Of a stretch of DNA of 64,000 bases, positions 31,819-40,497 are shown piece after piece. A program made the translations under genes and the position numbers. The notes beneath the pieces are model-generated. The model ran no database searches, was not told where the DNA came from, and saw nothing but the letters and a program-made list of their open reading frames with translations. Numbering within the stretch: position 1 is the stretch's first letter; every line of letters starts with the position of its first letter. Source of the DNA: Pseudoramibacter alactolyticus (GTDB lineage: Bacteria > Bacillota > Clostridia > Eubacteriales > Eubacteriaceae); assembly GCF_050908235.1 (NCBI RefSeq), contig NZ_CP194340.1, one strand, 5' to 3'.

Positions 31819-34449
31819 ATGAACAAATGGGTTTACCTGTTTACAGAAGGCAACGCAAATATGCGTGAACTTCTCGGGGGAAAAGGGGCTAATCTGGCTG
31901 AAATGACCAATTTAGGTCTGCCGGTGCCTCAAGGTTTTACCATTACGACCGAAGCATGTACGCAATACTACGAAGACGGTCGCAAGATCAACGACGAAAT
32001 TAAAGGCCAAATTGCCGAATATATCGGCAAGATGGAAGACATCACCGGGAAAAAATTCGGTGACAAAGAAAACCCGTTGTTGGTTTCTGTTCGTTCCGGT
32101 GCAAGAGCTTCAATGCCCGGCATGATGGATACGATTTTAAACTTAGGTCTGAACGAAGATGTTGTGAATACCATGGCCGCTAAATCGGGTAATCCGAGAT
32201 GGGCGTGGGACTGCTATCGCCGTTTCATCCAGATGTTCTCGGACGTCGTTATGGAAGTCGGCAAGAAGCATTTTGAACAGCTGATCGACAAAATGAAAGT
32301 GGTAAAAGGTGTCACTGAAGATGTCGATTTGAATGCGGACGATTTGAAAGAATTGGCATCGCAATTCAAAGCTGAATATAGAAATCAGATCGGAAAAGAT
32401 TTCCCGGACGATCCAAAGGAACAGCTTATCGAAGCGGTTCAGGCCGTATTCCGCTCCTGGGACAACCCGCGTGCGAATGTTTACCGTCGTGACAACGATA
32501 TTCCGTATTCATGGGGGACCGCTGTTAACGTTCAAATGATGGCCTTTGGGAACATGGGTGATACTTCCGGTTCGGGCGTTGCCTTTACCCGGGATCCGGC
32601 GACCGGTGAGAACAGTTTTTATGCAGAAGTTTTGATGAACGCTCAAGGCGAGGATGTCGTTGCTGGTGTCCGCACTCCGCTGAAAATCGAATCCATCAAA
32701 GAAAATCTGCCTGAAATTTATGAAGAACTGATTGCCATTGCACGCAAGTTGGAAAACCACTATCATGATATGCAGGATATGGAATTTACCATTGAGGAAG
32801 GTAAGCTCTATATGTTGCAAACCCGCAATGGGAAACGGACCGCAAAAGCCGCATTAAAGATTGCCAACGATTTGGTTCAGGAAGGTCAGATTGACAAGAA
32901 ACAGGCGATTCTGGCAGTCGATCCAAGAAATTTGGATACCTTGCTCCATGGTTCCTTTGACAAAAACGATCTCAAAAAAACTGAACAAATTGGTAAAGGG
33001 CTTCCGGCTGCACCGGGCGCTGCTTCCGGCAAAGTGGTCTTCACGGCAGAAGATGCGAAGGAAGCAGGCGAAAACGGTGAAAAAGTCGTCTTGGTCCGTC
33101 TGGAAACCTCGCCGGAAGATATCGAAGGCATGAAAGCCGCACAGGGGATTTTGACCGCTCGCGGCGGTATGACATCCCACGCTGCTGTCGTTGCCCGCGG
33201 GATGGGTTCCTGCTGCGTTGCTGGTTGTACAGATCTGATCATGGACGAAGAGAACAGAACCTTTACTCTCGGCGGTCACACCTATCACGAAGGCGATGTC
33301 ATTTCCTTCGACGGTTCCACCGGGAATATTTATGACGGTGCGCTTGAAGTTCAGGCCGGTTCCGTTGAAGACGAAGACTTTGCCACGATAATGAGTTGGG
33401 CTGATGAATTCCGGACAATGGAAGTCAGAACCAATGCAGACACGCCAGAAGATGCCAAACAGGCTGTTGAATTAGGGGCTGAAGGGATTGGTCTTTGCCG
33501 GACAGAACATATGTTTTTCTCGGGTGACCGCATTGATCCGTTCCGTGAAATGATTTGCTCGGATACCGTTGAAGAGCGGGAAGAAGCGCTCGAAAAAATT
33601 TTGCCGCTCCAGCAGAACGACTTTGAACAACTCTTTGAAACGCTGGAAGGCCGTCCGGTAACGATTCGCTTCCTCGATCCGCCGCTGCATGAATTTGTTC
33701 CGACAGACGAAGAAGATATTAAAAAATTGGCGGATGCCAAGGGCAAATCGGTTGCTCAGATTAAAGCGATTATTGCGAGCTTACACGAATTTAATCCGAT
33801 GATGGGGCACAGAGGCTGCCGCTTGACCGTGACTTATCCGGAAATCGGTGTGATACAGACGAAGGCGATTATTCGCGCAGCGTTAAAGGTTCAGGCTGCG
33901 CATCCGGAATGGACCATCGTTCCAGAAATCATGATTCCGTTGATCGGCGATGTCAAGGAAATGAAATTTGTCAAAGATATCGTCGTTAAAACGGCTGATG
34001 CCGAATTAGAAACGGCTGGTTCCAAAATGGCATACAAGGTTGGAACAATGATAGAAATTCCACGTGCTTGCTTAACAGCAGATGCTGTGGCCAATGAAGC
34101 CGAATTCTTCTGCTTTGGAACCAATGACTTAACGCAGATGACCTTTGGTTTCTCTCGAGATGACGCCGGTAAATTCCTTGATTCCTACTATGATGCCAAA
34201 ATTTACGAAAACGATCCTTTCTCCCGATTGGATCAAACCGGCGTTGGCCGTCTGATGGAAATGGCTGTTATTGATGGGCGAAAGGCTCGTCCGGAGCTTC
34301 ACTGCGGGATCTGCGGCGAACACGGCGGCGATCCGATATCTGTTGAGTTCTGCAACAGCATCGGCTTGGATTATGTTTCCTGCTCGCCCTTCAGAGTGCC
34401 GATTGCAAGATTGGCGGCAGCTCAGGCAGCAATCAAGCAAGCAAAATAA
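31819..34449 (+). CDS. ppdK: Pyruvate, phosphate dikinase
   Basis: Converts pyruvate, ATP and phosphate to phosphoenolpyruvate, AMP and pyrophosphate, reversibly. The 876-residue protein has the N-terminal ATP-grasp domain (GGKGANLAEM, SVRSGARASMPGMMDT), the phosphohistidine domain with His454 in GGMTSHAAVVARGMG, and the C-terminal PEP-binding TIM barrel (GLCRTEHMFF, NDLTQMTFGFSRDD, catalytic Cys832 in HCGICGEHGG). ATG 31819 follows TTGAGGAGG. The regulatory kinase/phosphotransferase PDRP often found between ccpN and ppdK is absent here. Confidence 0.96.
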   Translation: MNKWVYLFTEGNANMRELLGGKGANLAEMTNLGLPVPQGFTITTEACTQYYEDGRKINDEIKGQIAEYIGKMEDITGKKFGDKENPLLVSVRSGARASMPGMMDTILNLGLNEDVVNTMAAKSGNPRWAWDCYRRFIQMFSDVVMEVGKKHFEQLIDKMKVVKGVTEDVDLNADDLKELASQFKAEYRNQIGKDFPDDPKEQLIEAVQAVFRSWDNPRANVYRRDNDIPYSWGTAVNVQMMAFGNMGDTSGSGVAFTRDPATGENSFYAEVLMNAQGEDVVAGVRTPLKIESIKENLPEIYEELIAIARKLENHYHDMQDMEFTIEEGKLYMLQTRNGKRTAKAALKIANDLVQEGQIDKKQAILAVDPRNLDTLLHGSFDKNDLKKTEQIGKGLPAAPGAASGKVVFTAEDAKEAGENGEKVVLVRLETSPEDIEGMKAAQGILTARGGMTSHAAVVARGMGSCCVAGCTDLIMDEENRTFTLGGHTYHEGDVISFDGSTGNIYDGALEVQAGSVEDEDFATIMSWADEFRTMEVRTNADTPEDAKQAVELGAEGIGLCRTEHMFFSGDRIDPFREMICSDTVEEREEALEKILPLQQNDFEQLFETLEGRPVTIRFLDPPLHEFVPTDEEDIKKLADAKGKSVAQIKAIIASLHEFNPMMGHRGCRLTVTYPEIGVIQTKAIIRAALKVQAAHPEWTIVPEIMIPLIGDVKEMKFVKDIVVKTADAELETAGSKMAYKVGTMIEIPRACLTADAVANEAEFFCFGTNDLTQMTFGFSRDDAGKFLDSYYDAKIYENDPFSRLDQTGVGRLMEMAVIDGRKARPELHCGICGEHGGDPISVEFCNSIGLDYVSCSPFRVPIARLAAAQAAIKQAK

Positions 34450-34486
34450 TCATCATCCGCTTCGCTATAACTGAAAAATAATACCC

Positions 34487-34525
34487 AAAAGCCTTGAGGC
34501 AAGAGATTGTCTCGAGGCTTTTTTT
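34487..34525 (+). terminator. Terminator after ppdK
   Basis: AAAAGCCTTGAG (34487-34498) and CTCGAGGCTTTT (34511-34522) with one wobble, then more T. Confidence 0.85.
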
Positions 34526-35048
34526 AATTGTTAACGTGGCATCGAGGAAATGCGCTTTGACTATGAGACAAACAATATGAATAGCCAATTTCTCTTTGAT
34601 ACCCTATTGCCGAGAAGCCGCACGCATGTGTTTCATCAAAATGAGCGCTGCCATATTATCATAGAAAAAGCTTAATCATAAAAACAACATTCTTCATGAA
34701 TCCTGTGACGGATTTGATACATTTTTGATGCAGGATGTTTTTAAGGAATAAAATCATCGTTTTTTGCAATGTATGTTCCTTTTGATTTAAAAATGATTTT
34801 CGCAATATTAAAATAAAATAATTGATAATTCGGTGCAAAAAGAACCGTTTTGGTGTAAATATTAATAAATAAATAATTGTTCAAAATCATATGGTCCATT
34901 AAATGTTTGCGCCTCATTGACCATAACAGAACGGCTTGATAGCATAAAGATAACAATTTTGTGATGATTTTTTACAATTTCGATAATTTTCACCTTAGAG
35001 ATTTTCATTCTCATCACAAAAAATCAATTTTTTATGAAAGGGTTTAAC
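34526..35048. other. Non-coding stretch before the hydrolase cluster
   Basis: About 520 bp without a convincing gene. A 41-codon ORF at 34550-34675 has GAGGA too close to its ATG and no recognisable family. The rest is AT-rich and includes the inverted repeat at 34957-35021 described separately. Confidence 0.6.
34957..35021 (+). promoter_or_regulatory. 11-bp inverted repeat upstream of the first hydrolase gene
   Basis: TTTTGTGATGA (34957-34967) and TCATCACAAAA (35011-35021) are perfect complements separated by 43 nt, ending 27 bp before the start codon. It could fold in the leader RNA or bring two operator half-sites together. Confidence 0.45.
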
Positions 35049-36902
35049 ATGTCAACACGTATTAAAAGAGCAATTTTTCTTGTTTTGATCGCAGCTGCTA
35101 CTTTGGCTGTTACAGGCTTTGTGGTTAATTCACGGCGCAATCACAACAAAAAAATTACCGTTGTATACGACGAAAATACTGGTCAATCCGATGATGCAGC
35201 CACAAAAGCTGTCACCGCAAAAGGCACGGAGACAATTCAAACCTTATTAAAGGACAATGGCTACACCATCGATAAGGATATCTATGCCTATTCCGTCAAT
35301 TTAAATAAACGGGCTTCCGATATCGCGAAAGTGACCATTACCAAAAAAGCAAAGGGGACGTTGGTCGTCGGTGATCAAACGCAGTATTACAGCACGGCAA
35401 AAAAAACCGTCGGCGGTATGCTTGCAGAAAAAAATATCACGGTGGGACAGAACGATATTGTGACGCCGTCAAAATCTTCGCCGATGAACACCACTGTCAA
35501 GAAGGTTCAGGTGGTTCGCGTAACTAAATCGACGGTGAAATCCGAAGTAACGTTGCCATATCAAACGAAGGTTGTCAGCAGTGATGCGGTTCCTCAAGGA
35601 ACGGTCAAAGTTTTGCAATCGGGGAATACCGGCATTCAGAACGTAAAAACGGTTGTGACCCGTCACAACGGCGTTTTAGTTTCAGAAAAGGAGAAATCCA
35701 AAGATATTGCTAAAGTGGCGACGGATATGAAGGTTCAAGTTAATCCTCAGGATTATAAAGCCGCATCGGAAGCGGTGAAAACCAAAGAAAATGCCAAATC
35801 TGCCGGAACGGCCGCATTGCCTTCATCCACGAATAATAATTCAGATACCGCTTCTAAAGATAAAGCAAGCACTGCGCCCGCGTCAACCGACAATAAGACA
35901 ACGGCAACTCCGGGAAAAGAAGATACTGCTAAAATTGAAACAACCGTAACAAAGCAGACGATTCCTTTCGAAACCATTAAGGTTCATGTTGCCAATATGC
36001 AAGTCGGGCAACAAAAAGAACAGCAAGCAGGTGTCAATGGCACTAAGACCATCCAAACCAAAACAACAATCAAAGGTGGTCAGGTTATCGCTACGGAAAG
36101 TACGGTGGTCTCTGCCACGGATGCAAAACCTCAGATCATCGCCGTGGGGACGCAAACACCAGCTTCAAACGATACGGTCAAAACAGAAAACACAACACAG
36201 GCTTCCACCAACAATACAGCGACAACCACCGAAGAGAATAAGGCGAACACTGTTAACAATTCGGTTCAGACGCCTAATAACGGATCCGACAGTTCGGCGG
36301 CTTCGGTATCCAATAGCACATCAACTAATAATGCCGCAGCCAATGCTAATTCGACCGGTGCATCCGCCAAAACACCCCCTTCTTCGACTTCTCCAGCGAC
36401 AACATCGCCGACGAGTGCAACAACAACTGCAAACGCCACAGCCGCAAAGGCGCCGGTTCAAAAGACTGCTGTAGAAACAACATCGGTGAACGGCAGCAAG
36501 CTTAGTGCCAATGGCACAGCGGCACTTAAAAGTGGCGCTACGTCGGGGCATAAAACCACCGGCCTAAATACCGCCAATTATAATTTGATTTGTGCGGTGG
36601 TTGCCGCAGAAGATAATACTTCTTATACCGGCGCCCTGGCTGTCGCATCCTGCATCATGAATCGTGCCGATTCCGGCAGATGGGGAGGCGCCACACCAGT
36701 TGCTGTGATTACGGCAAAGGGACAATTTTCTGCCTATATTTATGGCAATTACAAAAAATATGCCGACGGCAAAGCGCCGTCTTATGTTAAAGCGGCCGTA
36801 TCGGACTGCATGACCTGCGGCCTGCGCAATCACAGCTACACATCGTTTAGAGCCGGTTCGGTCAAAGACTCTAAAAAAATCGGCGCTAACTATTATTTCT
36901 AA
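35049..36902 (+). CDS. Secreted cell-wall hydrolase: DUF348/G5 repeats plus SleB-like domain
   Basis: A 617-residue exported protein. An N-terminal membrane segment or uncleaved signal (about 8-27) is followed by DUF348 ubiquitin-like modules (about 35-145), a G5-like module, a long Ser/Thr/Ala/Asn-rich linker, a clear G5 module (ETTVTKQTIPFETI to VVSATDAKPQ), a second low-complexity linker, and a C-terminal SleB-type (hydrolase_2) domain of about 110 residues with LICAVVAAED, SCIMNRADSGRWGG and QFSAYI. DUF348/G5 proteins of the YabE type usually end in a 3D domain. ATG 35049 follows GAAAGGG. First gene of a three-hydrolase cluster. Confidence 0.88.
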   Translation: MSTRIKRAIFLVLIAAATLAVTGFVVNSRRNHNKKITVVYDENTGQSDDAATKAVTAKGTETIQTLLKDNGYTIDKDIYAYSVNLNKRASDIAKVTITKKAKGTLVVGDQTQYYSTAKKTVGGMLAEKNITVGQNDIVTPSKSSPMNTTVKKVQVVRVTKSTVKSEVTLPYQTKVVSSDAVPQGTVKVLQSGNTGIQNVKTVVTRHNGVLVSEKEKSKDIAKVATDMKVQVNPQDYKAASEAVKTKENAKSAGTAALPSSTNNNSDTASKDKASTAPASTDNKTTATPGKEDTAKIETTVTKQTIPFETIKVHVANMQVGQQKEQQAGVNGTKTIQTKTTIKGGQVIATESTVVSATDAKPQIIAVGTQTPASNDTVKTENTTQASTNNTATTTEENKANTVNNSVQTPNNGSDSSAASVSNSTSTNNAAANANSTGASAKTPPSSTSPATTSPTSATTTANATAAKAPVQKTAVETTSVNGSKLSANGTAALKSGATSGHKTTGLNTANYNLICAVVAAEDNTSYTGALAVASCIMNRADSGRWGGATPVAVITAKGQFSAYIYGNYKKYADGKAPSYVKAAVSDCMTCGLRNHSYTSFRAGSVKDSKKIGANYYF

Positions 36903-36928
36903 AAATTAAAGGAGGTGGGCTTTAAGCC

Positions 36929-37762
36929 ATGCATCATTCAATCCAAAGACGTTTAGTCTGTCTGAGCATCGCAGCCACCATGGCCATAAGCTCGATGCCG
37001 CCGGTTTTCGCTGCAGACGATGCGTCAACCCTTTCAAATCAGATTACACAAATTCAAAAGCAAGTAGATGCGCAAGCAGAAAAACTCAGTAAGATCAATC
37101 ATGAACTGGCAAACAATTCCAAAGAATTGGCGATTGCCCAAAGTTCTATGAGCAATCGCGTTCGCTCGATGTATATGTACGGAATGGATGGATATTTACA
37201 GTATCTTTTCTCTTCCAAAAACGTTTCGGATTTTTTTACCAATGCCGATCAAATCACCAATGTGGTTCGCGCCGATCGGGAGAAGGTCCAAAAGATTGAA
37301 ACCCTGGAAGCTTCGCTTAAAGCAGAGCGAAGGGAAGCCAAGGCGACTCAAGATGATCTCAACAAAAAGCTTAAGGAAGTTCAGAAGAAACTTCAGCAAT
37401 ACGCGTCAACGGGAAATAAAACAGAAGTTACCGATCAGATGGATTTTATCTGCGCCATTGTTGCATCAGAATGCAATGTCAACTATGAAGGTGCATTAGC
37501 CGTCATTTCCTGCGTTATGAATCGTGTGGATTCCGGCAGATGGGGCGGCAAGGACGCCGTTTCGGTTTTGACGGCACCGGGACAATTTGCCGGTTACCTG
37601 GATGGTCCTTACAAACGTTATTTAAATGGCCATTATCCGCCATACGTTAAACAAGCCGTCACTGATTGTATGACCAAAGGTATCCGTAACCACAATTATC
37701 AAAGTTTTCGCGCCGGCAGCTCCTACGGCGTTTGGAATTGCGGCGGTAATTCTTACCGATAA
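36929..37762 (+). CDS. Secreted cell-wall hydrolase: PcsB-like coiled coil plus SleB-like domain
   Basis: A 277-residue exported protein. Signal peptide about 1-28 (ending PPVFA before ADD), coiled coil about 33-165 with the PcsB/CwlO-like MYMYGMDGYLQYLFSSKNVSDF segment, then a SleB-like catalytic domain (FICAIVASECNVNYEGALAV, SCVMNRVDSGRWGG, GQFAGYLDG). The Glu in ASECN is a likely catalytic residue by analogy with SleB. Relatives with this coiled coil normally carry NlpC/P60 or CHAP domains. AAAGGAGGTGG precedes the ATG. Confidence 0.88.
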   Translation: MHHSIQRRLVCLSIAATMAISSMPPVFAADDASTLSNQITQIQKQVDAQAEKLSKINHELANNSKELAIAQSSMSNRVRSMYMYGMDGYLQYLFSSKNVSDFFTNADQITNVVRADREKVQKIETLEASLKAERREAKATQDDLNKKLKEVQKKLQQYASTGNKTEVTDQMDFICAIVASECNVNYEGALAVISCVMNRVDSGRWGGKDAVSVLTAPGQFAGYLDGPYKRYLNGHYPPYVKQAVTDCMTKGIRNHNYQSFRAGSSYGVWNCGGNSYR

Positions 37763-37812
37763 TCCATGGTCATAGGTCGATAAACGAAAAGAAAGGAAGG
37801 GAAATAAATCCC

Positions 37813-39918
37813 ATGCAAAAACGAGCAATCACCAGCCGAATCGCCATTGCAGTGATCACCACCATCTTTACGCTCAGTTTGACGCTGATGATGGTTCCAA
37901 CAGTCACATTCGCCGCAGAACTGAATGACGGCGTGGCATTTTCGGCTAAAATCACAACCACGGACGGCATGAAGGTCGTTTCGGCCGGGCAAAATAATGT
38001 TTCGCTCAAGGACGATGCCAACACAGCTGACCAAGTGTGGCAGTTTGTTTACAATGAAGTCAAAGGAACCTACGCGCTAACCTCAAAAGCGACCGGTCAA
38101 CTGTTAACTGTGGCTTCAGATCAAAACAATGCGTCTGTTCAGGCAACCACAGCCAATAATACCAGCGGTCAACGCTGGAAAATCTATCTGGAAAAGAACA
38201 ATACCTTCTCACTGATGCCGGCAAGCTCTGCCTGCAATGTGCTGAGCGCCGCGAGTGACGGTACTGTTCAAATCAAAGCCGATCAAAACGCAACCGGTCA
38301 GTCGTTTAAAATTAAGATCCTGTCCGCTTCAGAACTAAGCAGTCTGAAGACGGCGTCAACGGTTAAAGACACAGCACCGGCAAAAACAACCGAGAAGGTG
38401 GCAACCCCGGAAAATACATCGACAGCAAAGCCAGCAGCGACCAATAATAATACGTCTAATACATCGACTTCGGCCAATGCGGCCAACGCCAATGGCAGTG
38501 CGAACGCTTCAACACCGGCTGACACGTCTGCAACGAAAGCAGCAACTGCGCCGACTTTGGTCAATCTGGGAACAGATTTTTGGGGTCAGATTAAAAAGAA
38601 CAGTGGCAGCCATTACGTTGCGGCGGAATCGTCCGGAAACGCAGCGCTTTACAGCGGCAATAACGCCCTTGATCAATTATGGCATTTTGTGCGCAACGGT
38701 GACGGCTCTTATCGCATTACCAATGCGGCCAACAGCAAATGTTTAGATCTGGCCAGCGGCAAAGATGCTAACGGCACCAATATTCAAACTTATGCAAAGA
38801 ATAGTTCCAATGCGCAAAAATGGTGTATTTATCAGCGCGCAGACGGCACTTATTATCTGATGCCGAAATCCTCTGCAGCGCGGGTTTTGGATATTGCGAA
38901 TAACAAAACATCGGACGGCACCAATATCCATCTCTACGACAGCAATGACAACGAGGCACAAAAGCTGACTATTGTAAAAGCCAACAGCGCTTCGACGGCG
39001 AATGTGAATTTGGGCAATTCCTTTGTGGCAACGGTTAAGCATTTGTCCAGCGGCAAAGCTGTCACTGAAAGTTCCGGTAACGTGGTAATTCAAACTAACA
39101 AATCCTACAAAGATCAGGGATGGCGGTTCACTCGCAACAGCGACGGTTCCTATCTTATTACCTCCTTAGCGGACGGGAAAGCGCTTGATTTAGCCAACGG
39201 CACGGACGCTAATGGCACCAATATTCGCGTTTATGCGAAAAATAATTCGAAGGCACAGCGGTTTTATATTCGCACGCAATACAGTGCGGCGACCGGATAT
39301 ACTTATTATTTAATGCCGGCATCATCGTCAACGCGGGTGATGGATGTCAATGGGAATGGATCGGCTGATAATACGAATATCCAGCTTTACGCGAAAAATA
39401 ATTCGAAGGCACAACAATTTATCATTAACAAAGCGAGTGCCGGCAGTTATTCGGCCAGACAGACAGGCCGTCAGAAAGTGATTGCTATTGCGAAGAGCCA
39501 GATTGGCACCAGGGAAAGCAATAATGGGTGGACCAAATACGGCGCTTGGTACGGCAACTATGTGAAATCAAAATATGCTTTTAGCAATGCGGCCTGGTGT
39601 GCCATGTTTGTCTCTTGGTGCGGCAATCAGGCGGGCCTTTCAAGTGGCACTTTCTATTACCATGCCTATTGCCCGTCGGGCGTCAGTTGGTATCAGAATA
39701 AGAAACAATGGCATTGGAAGGGCTATACACCAAAATCCGGGGACATTGTCTATTACGATTGGAACGGCGATTCCGTGACCGATCACGTTGGTTTGGTTGC
39801 TTCCTACAATAAAGGCACTATTGCCACCGTTGAAGGCAACTATAGCGACCAGGTTAAACAACGTACCATCAATTATAGGAGCAGCTATATTTTCGGATAT
39901 GCCTCTCCCAATTATTGA
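37813..39918 (+). CDS. Secreted CHAP amidase/endopeptidase with three ricin-type lectin blocks
   Basis: A 701-residue exported protein. Signal peptide about 1-35 (TVTFAAE), a first RICIN-like block (about 38-175), a Thr/Ala/Asn-rich linker (about 185-250), two further RICIN blocks (about 250-395 and 398-545) with repeated LDLAxGxDANGTNIxxYAKN units, and a C-terminal CHAP domain (about 555-701) with catalytic Cys in NAAWCAMFVSWCGN and His in TDHVGLV. The lectin blocks suggest binding to wall sugar. AAGGAAGGG precedes the ATG; a bidirectional terminator follows. Confidence 0.9.
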   Translation: MQKRAITSRIAIAVITTIFTLSLTLMMVPTVTFAAELNDGVAFSAKITTTDGMKVVSAGQNNVSLKDDANTADQVWQFVYNEVKGTYALTSKATGQLLTVASDQNNASVQATTANNTSGQRWKIYLEKNNTFSLMPASSACNVLSAASDGTVQIKADQNATGQSFKIKILSASELSSLKTASTVKDTAPAKTTEKVATPENTSTAKPAATNNNTSNTSTSANAANANGSANASTPADTSATKAATAPTLVNLGTDFWGQIKKNSGSHYVAAESSGNAALYSGNNALDQLWHFVRNGDGSYRITNAANSKCLDLASGKDANGTNIQTYAKNSSNAQKWCIYQRADGTYYLMPKSSAARVLDIANNKTSDGTNIHLYDSNDNEAQKLTIVKANSASTANVNLGNSFVATVKHLSSGKAVTESSGNVVIQTNKSYKDQGWRFTRNSDGSYLITSLADGKALDLANGTDANGTNIRVYAKNNSKAQRFYIRTQYSAATGYTYYLMPASSSTRVMDVNGNGSADNTNIQLYAKNNSKAQQFIINKASAGSYSARQTGRQKVIAIAKSQIGTRESNNGWTKYGAWYGNYVKSKYAFSNAAWCAMFVSWCGNQAGLSSGTFYYHAYCPSGVSWYQNKKQWHWKGYTPKSGDIVYYDWNGDSVTDHVGLVASYNKGTIATVEGNYSDQVKQRTINYRSSYIFGYASPNY

Positions 39919-39944
39919 TCAATTAAACAATGCAGTAACGCAAT

Positions 39945-39976
39945 AAAAAAGATACAGTTTCAACTGTATCTTTTTT
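39945..39976. terminator. Bidirectional terminator between hydrolase cluster and ACT gene
   Basis: AAAAAAGATACAGTT (39945-39959) and AACTGTATCTTTTTT (39962-39976), a perfect 15-bp stem with A and T runs on its sides. Confidence 0.88.
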
Positions 39977-40072
39977 ATTTAATAGGCGGGGTTCACTAAA
40001 TTTATTTAGATCACGCATCGCTTTGATGCCGACATATGGTTTATTTTTTCAATTTTCAATGAATAAAATGGT

Positions 40073-40483
40073 TTATACGACAGCAAAGCCACTTTCTCGG
40101 ATCAAATCAAAAGCCTTTTCCTGGTCAGATGTGGCCATAATCAGCATATAGGGCGCATCTTTGACGGCATAGGGATAGGCATAGTCCACGTTGATGTTAT
40201 TGTTTGAAAGCAAGTGGAAAATGCGGTTCATCATGCCTGGTTCGTCAATGGGTTCAACGACCATAATGTCAATCATGCGAACCACTTTGCCGGCTTCCTG
40301 GAAGAGCGCCATGGCTTTATAAGGATCATCGACGATTAATCGCAAAATCGCATACTCTGTAGAATCATAAACAAAAAGAGCGCGAATACTGATATTATTT
40401 TGAGCCAAAATGTCCGTTGCGGCCGCCAAATGACCAACTTTATTTTCGATAAATACCGAAAGTTGTTTTTCTTTTGCTAACAT
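40073..40483 (-). CDS. Tandem ACT-domain protein
   Basis: A 136-residue protein made of two ACT domains (about 5-65 and 70-135), a fold that binds amino acids or related acids. The first begins LSVFIENKVGHLAAATDIL, the second follows PGMMNRIFHLLSNNNINV. It lies 14 bp downstream of the phenylacetate-CoA ligase gene, a pairing common in anaerobes that use such ligases for amino-acid-derived aryl acids. It may sense the product or an aromatic amino acid. Confidence 0.88.
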   Translation of the reverse strand: MLAKEKQLSVFIENKVGHLAAATDILAQNNISIRALFVYDSTEYAILRLIVDDPYKAMALFQEAGKVVRMIDIMVVEPIDEPGMMNRIFHLLSNNNINVDYAYPYAVKDAPYMLIMATSDQEKAFDLIRESGFAVV

Positions 40484-40497
40484 CTTATATCACCTTT

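Noticed and set aside
34550..34675. 41-codon ORF between ppdK and the hydrolase cluster
   Set aside because: The SD-like GAGGA is only one base from the ATG and the product resembles no family; not called as a gene.
34741..34956. Minus-strand ORF of 71 codons
   Set aside because: Composition is that of translated AT-rich DNA, with no SD and no neighbours on that strand.
36321..36551. Cys- and Arg-rich minus-strand ORF opposite the hydrolase linker
   Set aside because: It is the antisense of a low-complexity Ser/Thr/Ala linker and has no start signal.
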